Origin: Asparagopsis taxiformis
Lineage: Eukaryota; Rhodophyta; Florideophyceae; Bonnemaisoniales; Bonnemaisoniaceae
NCBI GenBank assembly: GCA_030407315.1
Contig: JALQPE010003121.1
Span: 1 to 10,003 of the forward strand
DNA: 10,003 nt
Direction: 5' to 3'
The position numbers were made by a program, and so were the translations under genes. This document shows, piece after piece, positions 1-7,408 of this stretch; position 1 is the first letter of the stretch; every line of letters begins with the position of its first letter. The notes below the pieces were generated by a model. The model had not been told where the DNA came from. It did not search any database and saw only the letters and a list, made by a program, of their open reading frames with translations.

Positions 1-7
1 TCCATTG

Positions 8-50
8 GACGCCGGACCGGGACCATTGGTCCTGGTCCGGTCCCGGCGTC
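8..50. repeat. GC-rich imperfect inverted repeat (hairpin)
   Basis: The arms GACGCCGG at the left and CCGGCGTC at the right pair, and the stem continues with one-base bulges through the GGACC/GGTCC words towards a loop around ATTGG. On the minus strand it lies just downstream of the tRNA-like segment at 52-96. It could be a structural element of the LTR or leader, or simply a remnant. Function unknown. Confidence 0.5.
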
Positions 51-51
51 T

Positions 52-96
52 CGTTGACATTTAAGGTCAACGGATTGACCACTAAGCTACAATAAA
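52..96 (-). other. tRNA-like fragment (A-box and anticodon stem-loop)
   Basis: Read on the minus strand, 89 to 79 is TAGCTTAGTGG, a good match to the tRNA internal promoter A-box. It is followed at canonical spacing by a stem-loop, CGTTGAC (72-66), loop CTTAAAT (65-59), GTCAACG (58-52). The 7-nt loop has T at the position equivalent to U33, and the implied anticodon would be TAA (leucine-type). The D-stem pairs poorly and no T-arm (GGTTCRANTCC) follows; the GC hairpin at 8-50 lies there instead. It is therefore not an intact tRNA gene. It may be a tRNA pseudogene, the head of a tRNA-derived SINE, or coincidence. Confidence 0.3.
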
Positions 97-230
97 GGTA
101 GATCGTCTCGGTTCCAATCTTTCGACCGTGGTCGTTTAACTTAAACTAAAAACGGCGGGGAAGTTCCCTTACCGGATACCCGCTGCTCCTTTCGATCTCC
201 AATTGGGATCGCTCGCACATTCCCCAATTG

Positions 231-302
231 CCCGCCGCGAGCCTCCTCCGGCGGGAGTGCACGTGGATTGCCCTAGGGCATTTCGTCTCCACGGTAGTGG
301 AG
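231..302. repeat. cluster of three short perfect hairpins/palindromes
   Basis: Three perfect structures follow each other. CCCGCCG (231-237) pairs with CGGCGGG (249-255), a 7-bp stem with an 11-nt loop. TGCCCTAGGGCA (269-280) is a 12-bp perfect palindrome. CTCCAC (287-292) pairs with GTGGAG (297-302) around the loop GGTA. Just upstream, 196-212 is a near-palindrome around CCAATTGG. Such clustering fits a structured leader RNA of a retroelement, but no known RNA family is recognised. Confidence 0.5.
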
Positions 303-460
303 AACCTTCCCGCTCTTTTAACGCCGCTAGGCGACCGGGAGGGGCCTTCCGCCCACCGGGACAAGGCTGCCGACTGGGAGTGCTGTCGGTTGGCACCCCC
401 AGCCGGTCAACCGAAGCCAACGCCCGCAGGCTTTCAAACGGTCCCGACCGCTGCCGTCAG

Positions 461-471
461 TGGTATCACAG
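461..471 (+). promoter_or_regulatory. candidate tRNA primer-binding site
   Basis: TGGTATCACAG differs at one base from TGGTATCAGAG, the complement of the 3' end of plant-type initiator methionine tRNA, a common primer for LTR retrotransposons. It starts two bases after a GTCA that would end an LTR opening with TGAC at 55. It lies about 650 bases before the first Gag-like text, a rather long leader. A single short near-match is weak evidence. TGGTGAGCATTG at 898-909 is an alternative site that I could not tie to a tRNA. Confidence 0.3.
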
Positions 472-658
472 TTGCGGAATACGTCGTGTGAAAACCACGC
501 GTGGAGCGACCACAATCCCCGCGGGGATCCATCGCGCTAAGTGCCTAGTTAACCCTTGAGTGGGTTGAGGACGGCCACGGCCGATAGATCCCTCCGGCAG
601 GTTAGATCCAGCCGTCCCGGACCCCGCTCTACCACCCGCTACCGGGTTGGGAGACAGG

Positions 659-701
659 GTGTCGGGCTCCGAGGGATCGATCCACCCGACACAGCCCTCG
701 G
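659..701 (+). other. stem-loop with palindromic loop and a competing stem
   Basis: GTGTCGGG (659-666) pairs perfectly with CCCGACAC (685-692). The loop contains the 10-nt perfect palindrome GGATCGATCC (674-683). An overlapping second stem, CCGAGGG (669-675) with CCCTCGG (695-701), is mutually interleaved with the first, so the RNA could switch between them. A stem-loop with a self-complementary loop between primer site and gag is the arrangement of retroviral dimerisation signals, but a role here is inference. Confidence 0.4.
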
Positions 702-1118
702 GCTACTAGGATCGCACGAGGCGTCAACCTCGTGGAATCGGCGCTCTCTCACTCGTGAGTTCGAAGCCTTATCCCTATCCTCTAATCCTCCTCGGAGGTA
801 TAATCCATCTACAAGGGCTAAGGTCCTACATTTGGTCTCTCGACCTAGAAGCGTTCGGGACGCTGTTGATCAACCTAGGTTGCTAAAACATCTCCGCTGG
901 TGAGCATTGTACACCGCTTTGTCAGCGTCAAAAACTAGGAAAGTAACAAAAAAAGGAAAGTATACCGTACGCGAGGTACGAAGAAAGTCAGAACGGGTAC
1001 GCCCGGAGCTGCAGGCCCTGTAAATCGACGAAGATTCGTGTGAGGTAACCGTCGACAGACGTTAAACACCGTAGCTCGGAGGAGCATAATCTCAACCAAA
1101 TTATTTATATTCATTTCG

Positions 1119-1875
1119 GTGAGCGAACAGAATGGCCCCGGCATCGATGAGCCGACGGCCAGCTCACTAGCCAAGGAGCGAAAATCCTCGGCCACTACGA
1201 CTACCAGTCGTAGGAAAGGGAGGGCAGCCACGTGCCGCGAAGCTCCCCCCCCGAACTCGCGCAAACGCGCGAAAGAAGACTGCCTCGGCAGTTTCAGCGG
1301 CGACACCTCCAAAGTCGCCGCCCCGGCGGAAAATGTCCACTCGCTGTCAAGCGTGGACTCAGGGATGGCGCGCTAGGCCACTTACACTTCCTGTAGTGGC
1401 GCCTACCCCTAGAGGTGATGAATTATCGGTGGCTCAAGAGCCGACGCCTGCTGCAGCGAACAGCAGAAGCGAGGGGAAGAGAGTGCTTCGCGAGCCCTCT
1501 ATCCATATTGACCCGCTTCCCAGCCTCGGCTTGACCACATTGCCATCCACAGGACTGTTTTCGGACAGGCCCCCACGGATGCCAAGCACGGCCACTGCCC
1601 CTGCCAGTGCGGCTTTGAAGCAGCCGCCTGCCACGGCAGTTGCCCCGCAGGAGATCCGGGCTATCGCACGGGAGGTAGCCGTGAAATCGCTCGCGAGGAG
1701 GTGCGTATCGACCGCGCCATTCACCCGCAGGCAGCTTATGACGATATGCGCGCCTCGCTGATCTCCGAAATCGTTCCCATCGTGACCAGACAATTGGAGT
1801 CGGTCGTGACCGAACGCGTTCACGCGACTCAAGACGGCCCTAAGGCTCGAAATTCCGCATCTCGTCCGGGACGCC
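1119..1875 (+). pseudogene. gag: gag N-terminal region (frameshifted)
   Basis: The text runs in frame 1119-1376, then overlaps a frame open 1333-1761, then returns at about 1683-1860. There is no convincing ATG at the front: the first frame is open from 1044 and begins MSEQNG-like text at a GTG. The first part is rich in Ser, Thr, Ala, Pro, Lys and Arg, as in disordered Gag N-termini. A charged, helix-prone stretch follows (EIRAIAREV from 1651, then EIARE and RIDRAIHPQ after a one-base shift near 1680). No conserved domain is recognisable. Assignment to gag rests on its position directly before capsid-like text and the same pattern of frame breaks. Moderate confidence. Confidence 0.5.
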
Positions 1876-3116
1876 GTGACAGAAATGCAGGACGCCGAGG
1901 CGCCGTTAAGTCCGCTCTACTCCTCGCAGCAGAGGGGCCGGAACGATGACGCCGCTCGACCGGTTCGAATGGAACCGATCGGTGGAGACCCACCGAACCA
2001 TGACCCCCGCAGGGAAAATAGGGAACATGAAGAAGCCCGTCGCTGGGTGGACCTCATGCGTGAATCGTGCGCTCAAGCCCCACACCAAGAACGCCCCCGG
2101 GCGGAGATAGAGCACCAGACTCGTCTTACCCCGGCCTTGTCGAAATCAGGCCGCTTAACGAGCGCTTCACGAAAGCCCTATCTTACCGCACATATAGGTT
2201 GCGGAACCAAGACAACCGCTACGACGAGTGAAGTCGCCCAGCGGCTGTCCCGGACGGCAAGACAGCTCAGGCATGTCATGACCGTACCGCTCTTCACTGG
2301 TGAAGACCCAATCGCCGTTCTGGCGTTCTTGAAGAACTTCAAGTTTGCGTGTGATGAACCGGCGTGGCCGAAGGAGCAGCCCTCCCGCTCATGAAATATT
2401 TCATGGCTGGGGAGGCTCGTGAAACGATGCTCTCTTACGTCGGCCGAGGCACGGGTTTTGCCGACGCACGTCCGGGAATTGATATCATCAATTCCTATCC
2501 GGAAGCCGTCAACTGGCTGTTACTCGCGTACGCGAAGGAGTCGGTACTCCAACACGCGTACCGTCAAGTCACGCAAATGCGCCAAGGCGTAGCAGAGACT
2601 GAAGACCAGCGCCTTCCGTCTCCGAAGGGAAGCCCTGAGGTGCGGTGACGCATTCCTCGAGCGCTCCCTCATGGCGATTTACATCGATGGATTATTATCA
2701 TATTCACAACACGTTGGGCGGGATGATGTGTCCAAGAAACCCCGTATGACGTTTCAGGACGTTCGTATGCGCGCGCAGAGCCTTGGCGATACTGCTCGTG
2801 AAACGCAGCGCCAACACTCCGCCTGCGCACTAATCCCCCGATACCTACGCAGAAGAAACGGGTCACCACGCGTAGGTGAATACGATATCGTAGAGACGAA
2901 GGAACGCTCGCGAGCGAACAAGGCAATAACGCCGTGTTGGCCGTGGCCTTCGGCGGGGAAAATACCCCGCCTCTGGATTCGCGTCGATACGACTCCCATA
3001 GGAGTTTCTGAAGGGGGGGTAGAGGCTGGTGCAACCGCCCGCACCCCCACTCAACGCCAGTTGGACTTCAATGGCTCCGATGGTGGACGACGAGAGACAG
3101 GGACCGTGGAAGACCC
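1876..3116 (+). pseudogene. gag: gag capsid-like region (frameshifted)
   Basis: The open stretch 1876-2394 ends in text typical of retrotransposon Gag capsids (VPLFTGEDPIAVLAFLKNF, about 2281-2340). After a one-base shift near 2365 the text continues to 2648 with EGAALPLMKYFMAGEARETM and a Trp/Leu-rich helical part (NWLLLAYAKE), then shifts again near 2640 and resumes from 2671 with FIDGL-like text (MAIYIDGLLSYSQHV). This order (target-like loop, helical core, ERSL...IDGL end) fits the Retrotrans_gag family, the coat-forming part of Gag that assembles virus-like particles in the cytoplasm. The stretch 2800-3116 is Arg/Pro/Thr-rich linker. Family assignment is from recognition by eye; the frameshifts prevent an intact product. 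Confidence 0.6.
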
Positions 3117-3446
3117 TTGGGTCAGCGACGGGAATACCCTAAGACCCCCACACTCGCGAGTGTACCCCAGCGCACGCACGCCGCCACGTGCCTTGTATGC
3201 CGCAAGGTGGGTCATGTCATGACCCAATGCCGCTTACTCCCCCAGGAGGTCCGCGATAGCATCAAGGCCGCGCAGGCGCGCGAACCATACGACCAGAACG
3301 AAAGGGATTTGCTACGCACCTACTGGTGGATTGACACCGAAGAAGCTGAACTCCCACGGGAGTTGGACGAGCTATCGGTAGGAGGGAGCTCTTCCTCCAG
3401 CGATATTGGCCCCCACCCGGAAAACGGGATGGAGGAGGCGATGTAG
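3117..3446 (+). pseudogene. gag: gag nucleocapsid region with CCHC zinc knuckle
   Basis: A classic zinc knuckle, C-x2-C-x3-GH-x4-C, is encoded at 3189-3230 (Cys codons 3189, 3198, 3228; His codon 3213). This motif binds the element's RNA for packaging. It is followed by an acidic tail (IDTEEAELPRELDEL, then a run of Ser) ending at TAG 3444-3446. The upstream part shifts in from another frame near 3110. The protease text after it lies one frame over (+1), overlapping from 3406. In intact Ty3-like elements such an overlap can be a programmed frameshift, but here unprogrammed breaks are so frequent that no such claim is justified. Confidence 0.75.
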
Positions 3447-4088
3447 GGGAACCGCCTCCGAGCGCCTCGACACCCGGTGTGAAATTCGCCTCATTCACCG
3501 CTTCCGGGTGCTGAACAAGTTGGTCAAGCCCAACGGCTACAAGCCAACTTGCCCCTGTAGTGCAGAACATTGTCCAAGGACAACCAGCCGGCTCAAGGAT
3601 GAGCCCGGTGACGTCTCTGTACTAACCGTCGGAACGCGCAACTACCAAGTTGACGCGTTGCTAGGATTGACCAAGGTCAGTTTTAGTTACTTGGCCGCAG
3701 TGTTGGACACTGGGGCCAGCCTTAGTGTTATTCGAGAGAACGCGCTCCCCACTGATTGGCGGCAGCGATATCTCGAAAAAAACTTCCCGCAGGAACTCGA
3801 GTTCTTGATGCAAACGGCCGCCGAATGCCACCAATTGCCGTGGCAATCCTACACCTCCAGGTTGGGAAATCGACGATTCGGCAACGCTTCATAGTTGTCG
3901 AACAACTTGCTGTCGCTTGCATCCTTGGATGTGATTTCATCAACGCCCTCATGTTGATGCCGTACTTCCGCCAAAACGGCTGTTTATCATGCGCCATACC
4001 CAGGAACGTATACCCATTGGGTGGCGGAAGTCTCTCACGAGAGTACCAGTGCCTCAGTCGCCATTGCTACCGAGGCCGCGCAACCGCA
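3447..4088 (+). pseudogene. retropepsin-type aspartic protease
   Basis: Protease text runs in one frame to about 3820 and then continues one base out of phase to about 4000. The catalytic signature VLDTGASLSVI is encoded at 3700-3732, with the active Asp at 3706. The second conserved element, ILGCDF (3921-3938), matches the hydrophobic-hydrophobic-Gly pattern near the end of retropepsins. The enzyme would act as a homodimer and cut the Gag-Pol polyprotein during particle maturation. Length between motifs (about 72 residues) fits the family. The break near 3820 falls between the two motifs, so no complete protease could be made from this copy. Confidence 0.75.
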
Positions 4089-4558
4089 ACGTCCGCGTGG
4101 CTGCGAGTATAACCCTCCCGCCGCGACGGACCACTCGAGTCTCCGTAATTACTTCGGAGCCAGGTCTCCAAGTCTTGGTTCCGAAGAAGGCCCTTCTTGA
4201 AGGGAAAAACATCCAGATGGCGAACGGTGTCATCAGCGCTCGTGCGTTGGTACCATTCGCCGTGGAGGTTGCCAATTTCGGCAACCGAGATGTTAAGTTG
4301 CCCAAAGGCATGGTTCTCGGACACACTGAGGGTCCGCCAGCCTCGATACTCACGGTCGGGTCCATAGAGAATGGCCCGCGCGAGGCTAACGACCCTGGGA
4401 GAACCAAAGACCCACGGGTCATCGATAATGCCTTACCGGTTGGTGGCGAGCCACCGACGGGCGAGGCATGCCTCCGGGCAGAACCGGCGCCAGATTGGCG
4501 CCAAACCGTGTTGGACACTATCGAAGTCTCCAACCCTTCCCTGGGAAGAAAATCATAG
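4089..4558 (+). pseudogene. Pol linker between protease and reverse transcriptase
   Basis: This open stretch ends at TAG 4556-4558, in a third frame relative to the protease. It encodes a beta-rich text (RTTRVSVITSEPGLQVLVPK; later VPFAVEVANFGNRDVKLPKG, about 4250-4310) typical of the segment between protease and RT in many Ty3/gypsy Pol proteins, where a dUTPase-like or immunoglobulin-like fold often sits. I see no catalytic motif of a dUTPase. The last third is Pro/Gly/Glu-rich and looks like flexible linker. A long antisense frame lies across the same bases and is judged a shadow. Confidence 0.6.
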
Positions 4559-5290
4559 CGATGCTGGAAAAGCACGCGTCGATGTGGAGTGGTCACCTTG
4601 GTGAGATTTCAGCGACGCAGCACCGCATCGACTTGAAGCCAGACACCGTGCCAATTCGGCAAGCACCGTACGAGCGGGGCATAAAAATCGCGAGATTATA
4701 GCCACCCAGGTGCGCGAAATGCTTCAGGCCGGCGTCATCGAGCCGGCACAGTCAGAATGGGCGAGCCCAGTTGTGGTTGTGCCGAAAAAGGATGGTCGTC
4801 GCGTTTCTGCGTCGATTACCGACGGCTTAACGCCGTGACAGTTAAGGATGCATACCCCATCCCGAGGATGGATGACTGCATCGACTCCCTCGGTGAAGCA
4901 GCCATTTTACCAACGCCTTGATTGCAACAGAGGGGTATTGGCAGATTCCAATCGCCGAGGCGGACAAGGAGAAGACACGCTTTTACAGCACACGTTGGTT
5001 CCTATCAATTTCGTGCGCATGCCTTTTGGCCTTACTAACGCGCCCGCAACCTTCCAGCGTGCGCTTGACATTCTCCTTTCGGGAGTCAAATGGCAGTTCT
5101 GCCTAGTGTATCTCGACGACGTAATTATCTTCTCGCGAGAAGAAGAAGAACACATTGCGCACGTCGACGCCATATTGACCATTCTACGGAATGCAGGAGT
5201 CTCGCTCAAGTTCAAGAAGAGCGAGTTCTTCCGCAAAAGTGTGGATTATCTCGGACACCGCATTCGACCGGGCAAGCTCGAGGTCATAAC
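4559..5290 (+). pseudogene. reverse transcriptase domain
   Basis: This domain copies the element's RNA into cDNA. Motifs in order: HRIDLKPDTVPIRQAPY (about 4620-4672), VIEPAQSEWASPVVVVPKKDG (about 4734-4796), RFCVDYRRLNAVTVKDAYPI (4802-4861), GYWQIPIAEADKEKT (about 4933-4977), VRMPFGLTNAPATFQRALD (about 5010-5070), and the catalytic YLDD at 5109-5120, followed by the thumb-proximal GVSLKFKKSEFF and YLGHRIRPGKLEV. These are diagnostic of the Ty3/gypsy clade. The frame changes near 4677, 4800, 4918 and 4998. The 4998 change fits an extra T in a TTT run, and the text at about 4932 fits an extra G in a GGGG run. The catalytic residues themselves are intact. Confidence 0.93.
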
Positions 5291-6020
5291 CACTGGCCTA
5301 GATGCGATCCACGGATCATTGTACCCACGGACGCAAACACAGCTACGGAGTTTTCTGGGTTCTTGCAACGTCTACCGACGTTTCGTTAAATCCTACGCCA
5401 AGATATCTGCGCCACTCACGGAGTTACTAAAGAAGGGTATGCCCGTGCAGTTAGATGAGCCCTCAGATGCCCAGCTTGAGGCATTTAACGAATTGAAAAA
5501 GGCGCTCGCGTCGCCACCTATCCTACGCCTCCCGCATGCTGGGAAGCCGTACACGCTCGACGTAGACGCGTCGGACGGGCAGATGGGGTGCGCCCTATTG
5601 CAAGAACAGGAGGACAAACTGCTACACCCCGTGGGGTACTGGAGCAAAACGCTCACGGACACGCAACGCCGCTACACGACAACGGAGAAGGAATGCCTCT
5701 CGGTGTTCTGGGCTATCAGCCTCTTAAGGCCCTACTTAGAAGGGGCTCGCTTCACCGTCAGAACGGATCATAATTCGCTCACATGGATCCTGTCCATCTA
5801 CCCCTTCCGAGGGACGTCTAGCACGCTGGCGACTACGGTTGTCGGAGTTCGACTTCGATATTCAATACCGCCCAGGTATTAAAAACGTCGTTCTAGACGC
5901 GCTGTCGCGGATAGAGACCACCGGTGAAGACCGAACCCCCATCGACGAGGACATACCCACCTTCTCAATCCAAGAAGGGGAGAAAACCCACGGACGTTTA
6001 CGAAGGATGATGAGTACAGA
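5291..6020 (+). pseudogene. RNase H domain and RT-integrase tether
   Basis: After the RT connection text (TQLRSFLGSCNVYRRFVKSY, ending ISAPLTELLKKG at about 5437) comes a Ty3-type RNase H, which degrades the RNA strand during cDNA synthesis. The acidic residues are visible: DVDAS with Asp at 5565, TEKECL with Glu at 5685, and RTDHNSL with Asp at 5766. The frame stays open from about 5000 to 5882, the longest uninterrupted piece of the element. A break near 5810-5840 shifts it; text resumes with [20 protein letters not shown] and ALSRIE, the usual end of this module. The acidic Pro/Thr-rich tether runs to TGA 6022-6024. Confidence 0.92.
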
Positions 6021-6764
6021 GTGACAGAGGATATGTATCCGTTGCCCTTGGGCGATTCCGTGCCGTGTTTTGTCTCCACTCACGAGTTGGTACCCGAAGC
6101 CATCTCGAGGGATGAGTGGATCCAGGCGCAACTGGTTGATGAGTTTTGTCAGACTATGCGCAAACGTATGGATGATGGAGTGGACCAGCAAGTGGTTCTT
6201 ACAGAAGACGGGATCCTCGCGAGGAAACTGCCAGCGCTCGCTCGCCCACAGGTCCTCGTGCCCGAATCGCTACGGCCTCGGCTGTTGCGTAACTATCACT
6301 ACTCTGCCACCGCTGGGCATCCAGGGGTGAGGCGGATGTACGATACTCTACGACAGGGACTTTATTGGCCGACCATGGTCGTCGATGTGCACGCCACCGT
6401 GCGCGGATGCGAAACATGCGCCAGGGATAGGATGCAGCTGTCCCGCCATACCAACCCCTTGAAGTTGTTCCCGGCCCTTAGGCCACCTTGAGGACGTCGC
6501 CATAGACCTCATGGGTCCTCTACCGAAAACCTCCCGAGGAAAGTTACACGTTCTGGTCATCATGGACCGTTATTCCAAGCTGTGCAGGCTCGTGGCCATG
6601 CGCTCGATACAAGCTAGCTTGGTTGTGAAAGCCTTTGTGGAGGAATGGGTGTTTACTTATGGGGCACCTAAGACTATCCTGTCGGATAATGGACCCCAGT
6701 TTCGTTCTAAGACCTTCGTCGACGCCTGCCTCATTTTGGGTATTACGTCTGTGTTTTCGGAAGT
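6021..6764 (+). pseudogene. integrase, truncated before the third catalytic residue
   Basis: Integrase inserts the cDNA into host DNA. The N-terminal zinc-binding HHCC module is complete: His codons 6297 and 6318, Cys codons 6408 and 6417, with the typical AGHPGVRRMYDTLRQGLYWP text between. A one-base shift near 6487 (CCACC where CCAC would keep the frame) leads into the catalytic core: first Asp at 6505 (IDLMGPLP), second Asp at 6685 (LSDNGPQFRS). The third catalytic residue, a Glu expected about 36 codons later near 6793, is missing because homology ends at about 6760 and repeat DNA begins. The C-terminal GPY/F region and any chromodomain are also absent. Confidence 0.9.
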
Positions 6765-6878
6765 GGACGCGGACGTCCAGTCTCTCTAGTACGGGTCCTA
6801 GTCGGCCCGAGATTTACTAGAAAAAATGAACGTCCGCGTCCGAAAAAAAAATAAAAATGTTTTTGGGATGCGGAGTCC
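6765..6878. repeat. inverted-repeat junction at the integrase breakpoint
   Basis: GGACGCGGACGT (6765-6776) has a perfect 12-bp inverted copy at 6830-6841. The second arm also pairs imperfectly (13 of 15) with 6860-6874 around an A-rich loop (6848-6859). The words at 6765-6790 and 6867-6892 are diverged direct copies of each other (GGAYGCGGA...GTCCA...TCTCTAGTAC), so this segment seems to be an odd first unit of the 43-bp array that follows. It marks the exact point where integrase text is lost. Confidence 0.6.
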
Positions 6879-7091
6879 ACTTTCTCTAGTACATATGGCG
6901 GAATACTAGGGCCCGACATCCACTTTCTCTAGTACATATGGCGGAATACTAGGACCCGACATCCCTTTCTCTAGTACATATGGCGGAATACTAGGACCCG
7001 ACATCCACTTTCTCTAGTACTTTGGCGGAATACTAGGACCCGACATTCCACTTCTCTAGTACGTTCGGCGGAATACTAGGACCCGACATCC
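6879..7091. repeat. tandem array, five units of 42-43 bp
   Basis: Five near-identical units begin at 6879, 6922, 6965, 7007 and 7050. Each carries TTCTCTAGTAC, then GGCGGAATACTAGG and CCCGACATCC (ACATTCC in unit 4). Within every unit CTAGTA and TACTAG form a 6-bp inverted pair around a 12-nt spacer, so each unit can fold into a small hairpin. Units differ by single indels and by changes in the spacer (ATATGG, TTTGG, GTTCGG). The array starts after the truncated integrase. It might be a minisatellite inside a lost 3' LTR or independent satellite DNA; no coding potential is seen. Confidence 0.9.
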
Positions 7092-7220
7092 AGTATACAA
7101 TATATCATGCGAAAACCGGGAGGGAAGAAATTACAGCGGATGGTAAATTCAGGGCCCATATCGGACCGTATTTTATTCTCTCATTTACGAAACTGCTCGT
7201 ATACAATACGTCTCTCTATA
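7092..7220. other. AT-rich spacer between two tandem arrays
   Basis: A 10-bp direct repeat, GTATACAATA, occurs at 7093-7102 and 7199-7208, close to the two ends of the spacer. No gene, RNA or promoter is recognised. The repeat could be a target-site-like footprint or just low-complexity similarity. Confidence 0.4.
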
Positions 7221-7408
7221 GAATAGGAATACATATCTGGTCAGAATAGGAAATAAATACCCGGTTAGAATAGGAAATACGTATCCAGCCAGATACGGAA
7301 TACGTATCCAGCCAGAATACGAAATACGTATCCAGCCAGAATACGGAATATGTATCCAGCCAGAATATGAAATACGTATCCAGCCAGATTACAAAATACC
7401 TGTCAGCA
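7221..7408. repeat. tandem array, about eight units of 22-24 bp
   Basis: Units start at 7221, 7244, 7268, 7292, 7315, 7339, 7363 and 7387. The consensus is close to GAATACGAAATACGTATCCA followed by GCCA. The first two and the last unit are the most diverged, as expected at the edges of an array. Because 24 is a multiple of three, the minus strand reads as an eight-residue periodic peptide (WLDTYFVF-like), which I take to be a by-product of the repeat. ATACGTAT inside the unit is a perfect 8-bp palindrome. No spacer diversity is seen, so it is not a CRISPR. Confidence 0.9.

Larger units (their letters stand above)
1..1118 (+). other. 5' non-coding region, probable LTR/leader of the retrotransposon
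   Basis: No protein-like reading is convincing here; the short open frames have no recognisable motif and overlap on both strands. The stretch lies directly upstream of gag, is GC-rich, and holds an unusual number of hairpins and perfect palindromes (8-50, 52-72, 231-255, 269-280, 287-302, 659-692, 871-882). An AATAAA hexamer is at 91-96, a TATAAT-like word near 799-804, and an A-rich stretch at about 930-960. Position alone suggests the 5' LTR plus untranslated leader. The LTR borders cannot be fixed because no 3' LTR copy exists in the window. One possible LTR is 55-459 (TGAC...GTCA ends) followed by a primer-binding-like site at 461; another would end at AAAACA (885-890) before TGGTGAGCATTG (898-909). 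The assignment is inference. Confidence 0.45.
461..6764 (+). mobile_element. Ty3/gypsy-type LTR retrotransposon, frameshifted and 3'-truncated
   Basis: Domain order is Gag, zinc knuckle, protease, reverse transcriptase, RNase H, integrase, which is the Ty3/gypsy (Metaviridae) order and not the Ty1/copia order, where integrase precedes RT. Key motifs are CCHC at 3189-3230, DTGAS at 3706-3720, YLDD at 5109-5120, the RNase H Asp-Glu-Asp set at 5565, 5685 and 5766, HHCC at 6297-6419, and integrase Asp codons at 6505 and 6685. Homology to integrase stops at about 6760, before the third catalytic residue. The integrase C-terminal region, polypurine tract and 3' LTR are replaced by repeats. About 17 frame changes interrupt the coding text. 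The 5' limit is uncertain: coding-like text starts near 1119 and an LTR/leader probably precedes it. Confidence 0.9.

Noticed and set aside
203..559. Overlapping open frames of 60-120 residues on both strands in 146-903
   Set aside because: They are GC-rich chance frames over a hairpin-rich region, with no motif, and mutually overlapping in several phases.
3406..3446. Programmed +1 frameshift between gag and pol
   Set aside because: The geometry fits, but this is one of about 17 frame changes, and no slippery site could be singled out.
4054..4596. 180-residue minus-strand open frame
   Set aside because: It lies antisense to the protease-RT linker, has no recognisable domain, and mirrors the plus-strand codon structure.
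6021..6764. Chromodomain integrase
   Set aside because: The C-terminal part where a chromodomain would lie is missing, so its presence or absence cannot be judged.
6879..7408. CRISPR array
   Set aside because: Both arrays are direct tandem copies with no unique spacers, there are no cas genes, and the context is eukaryotic.
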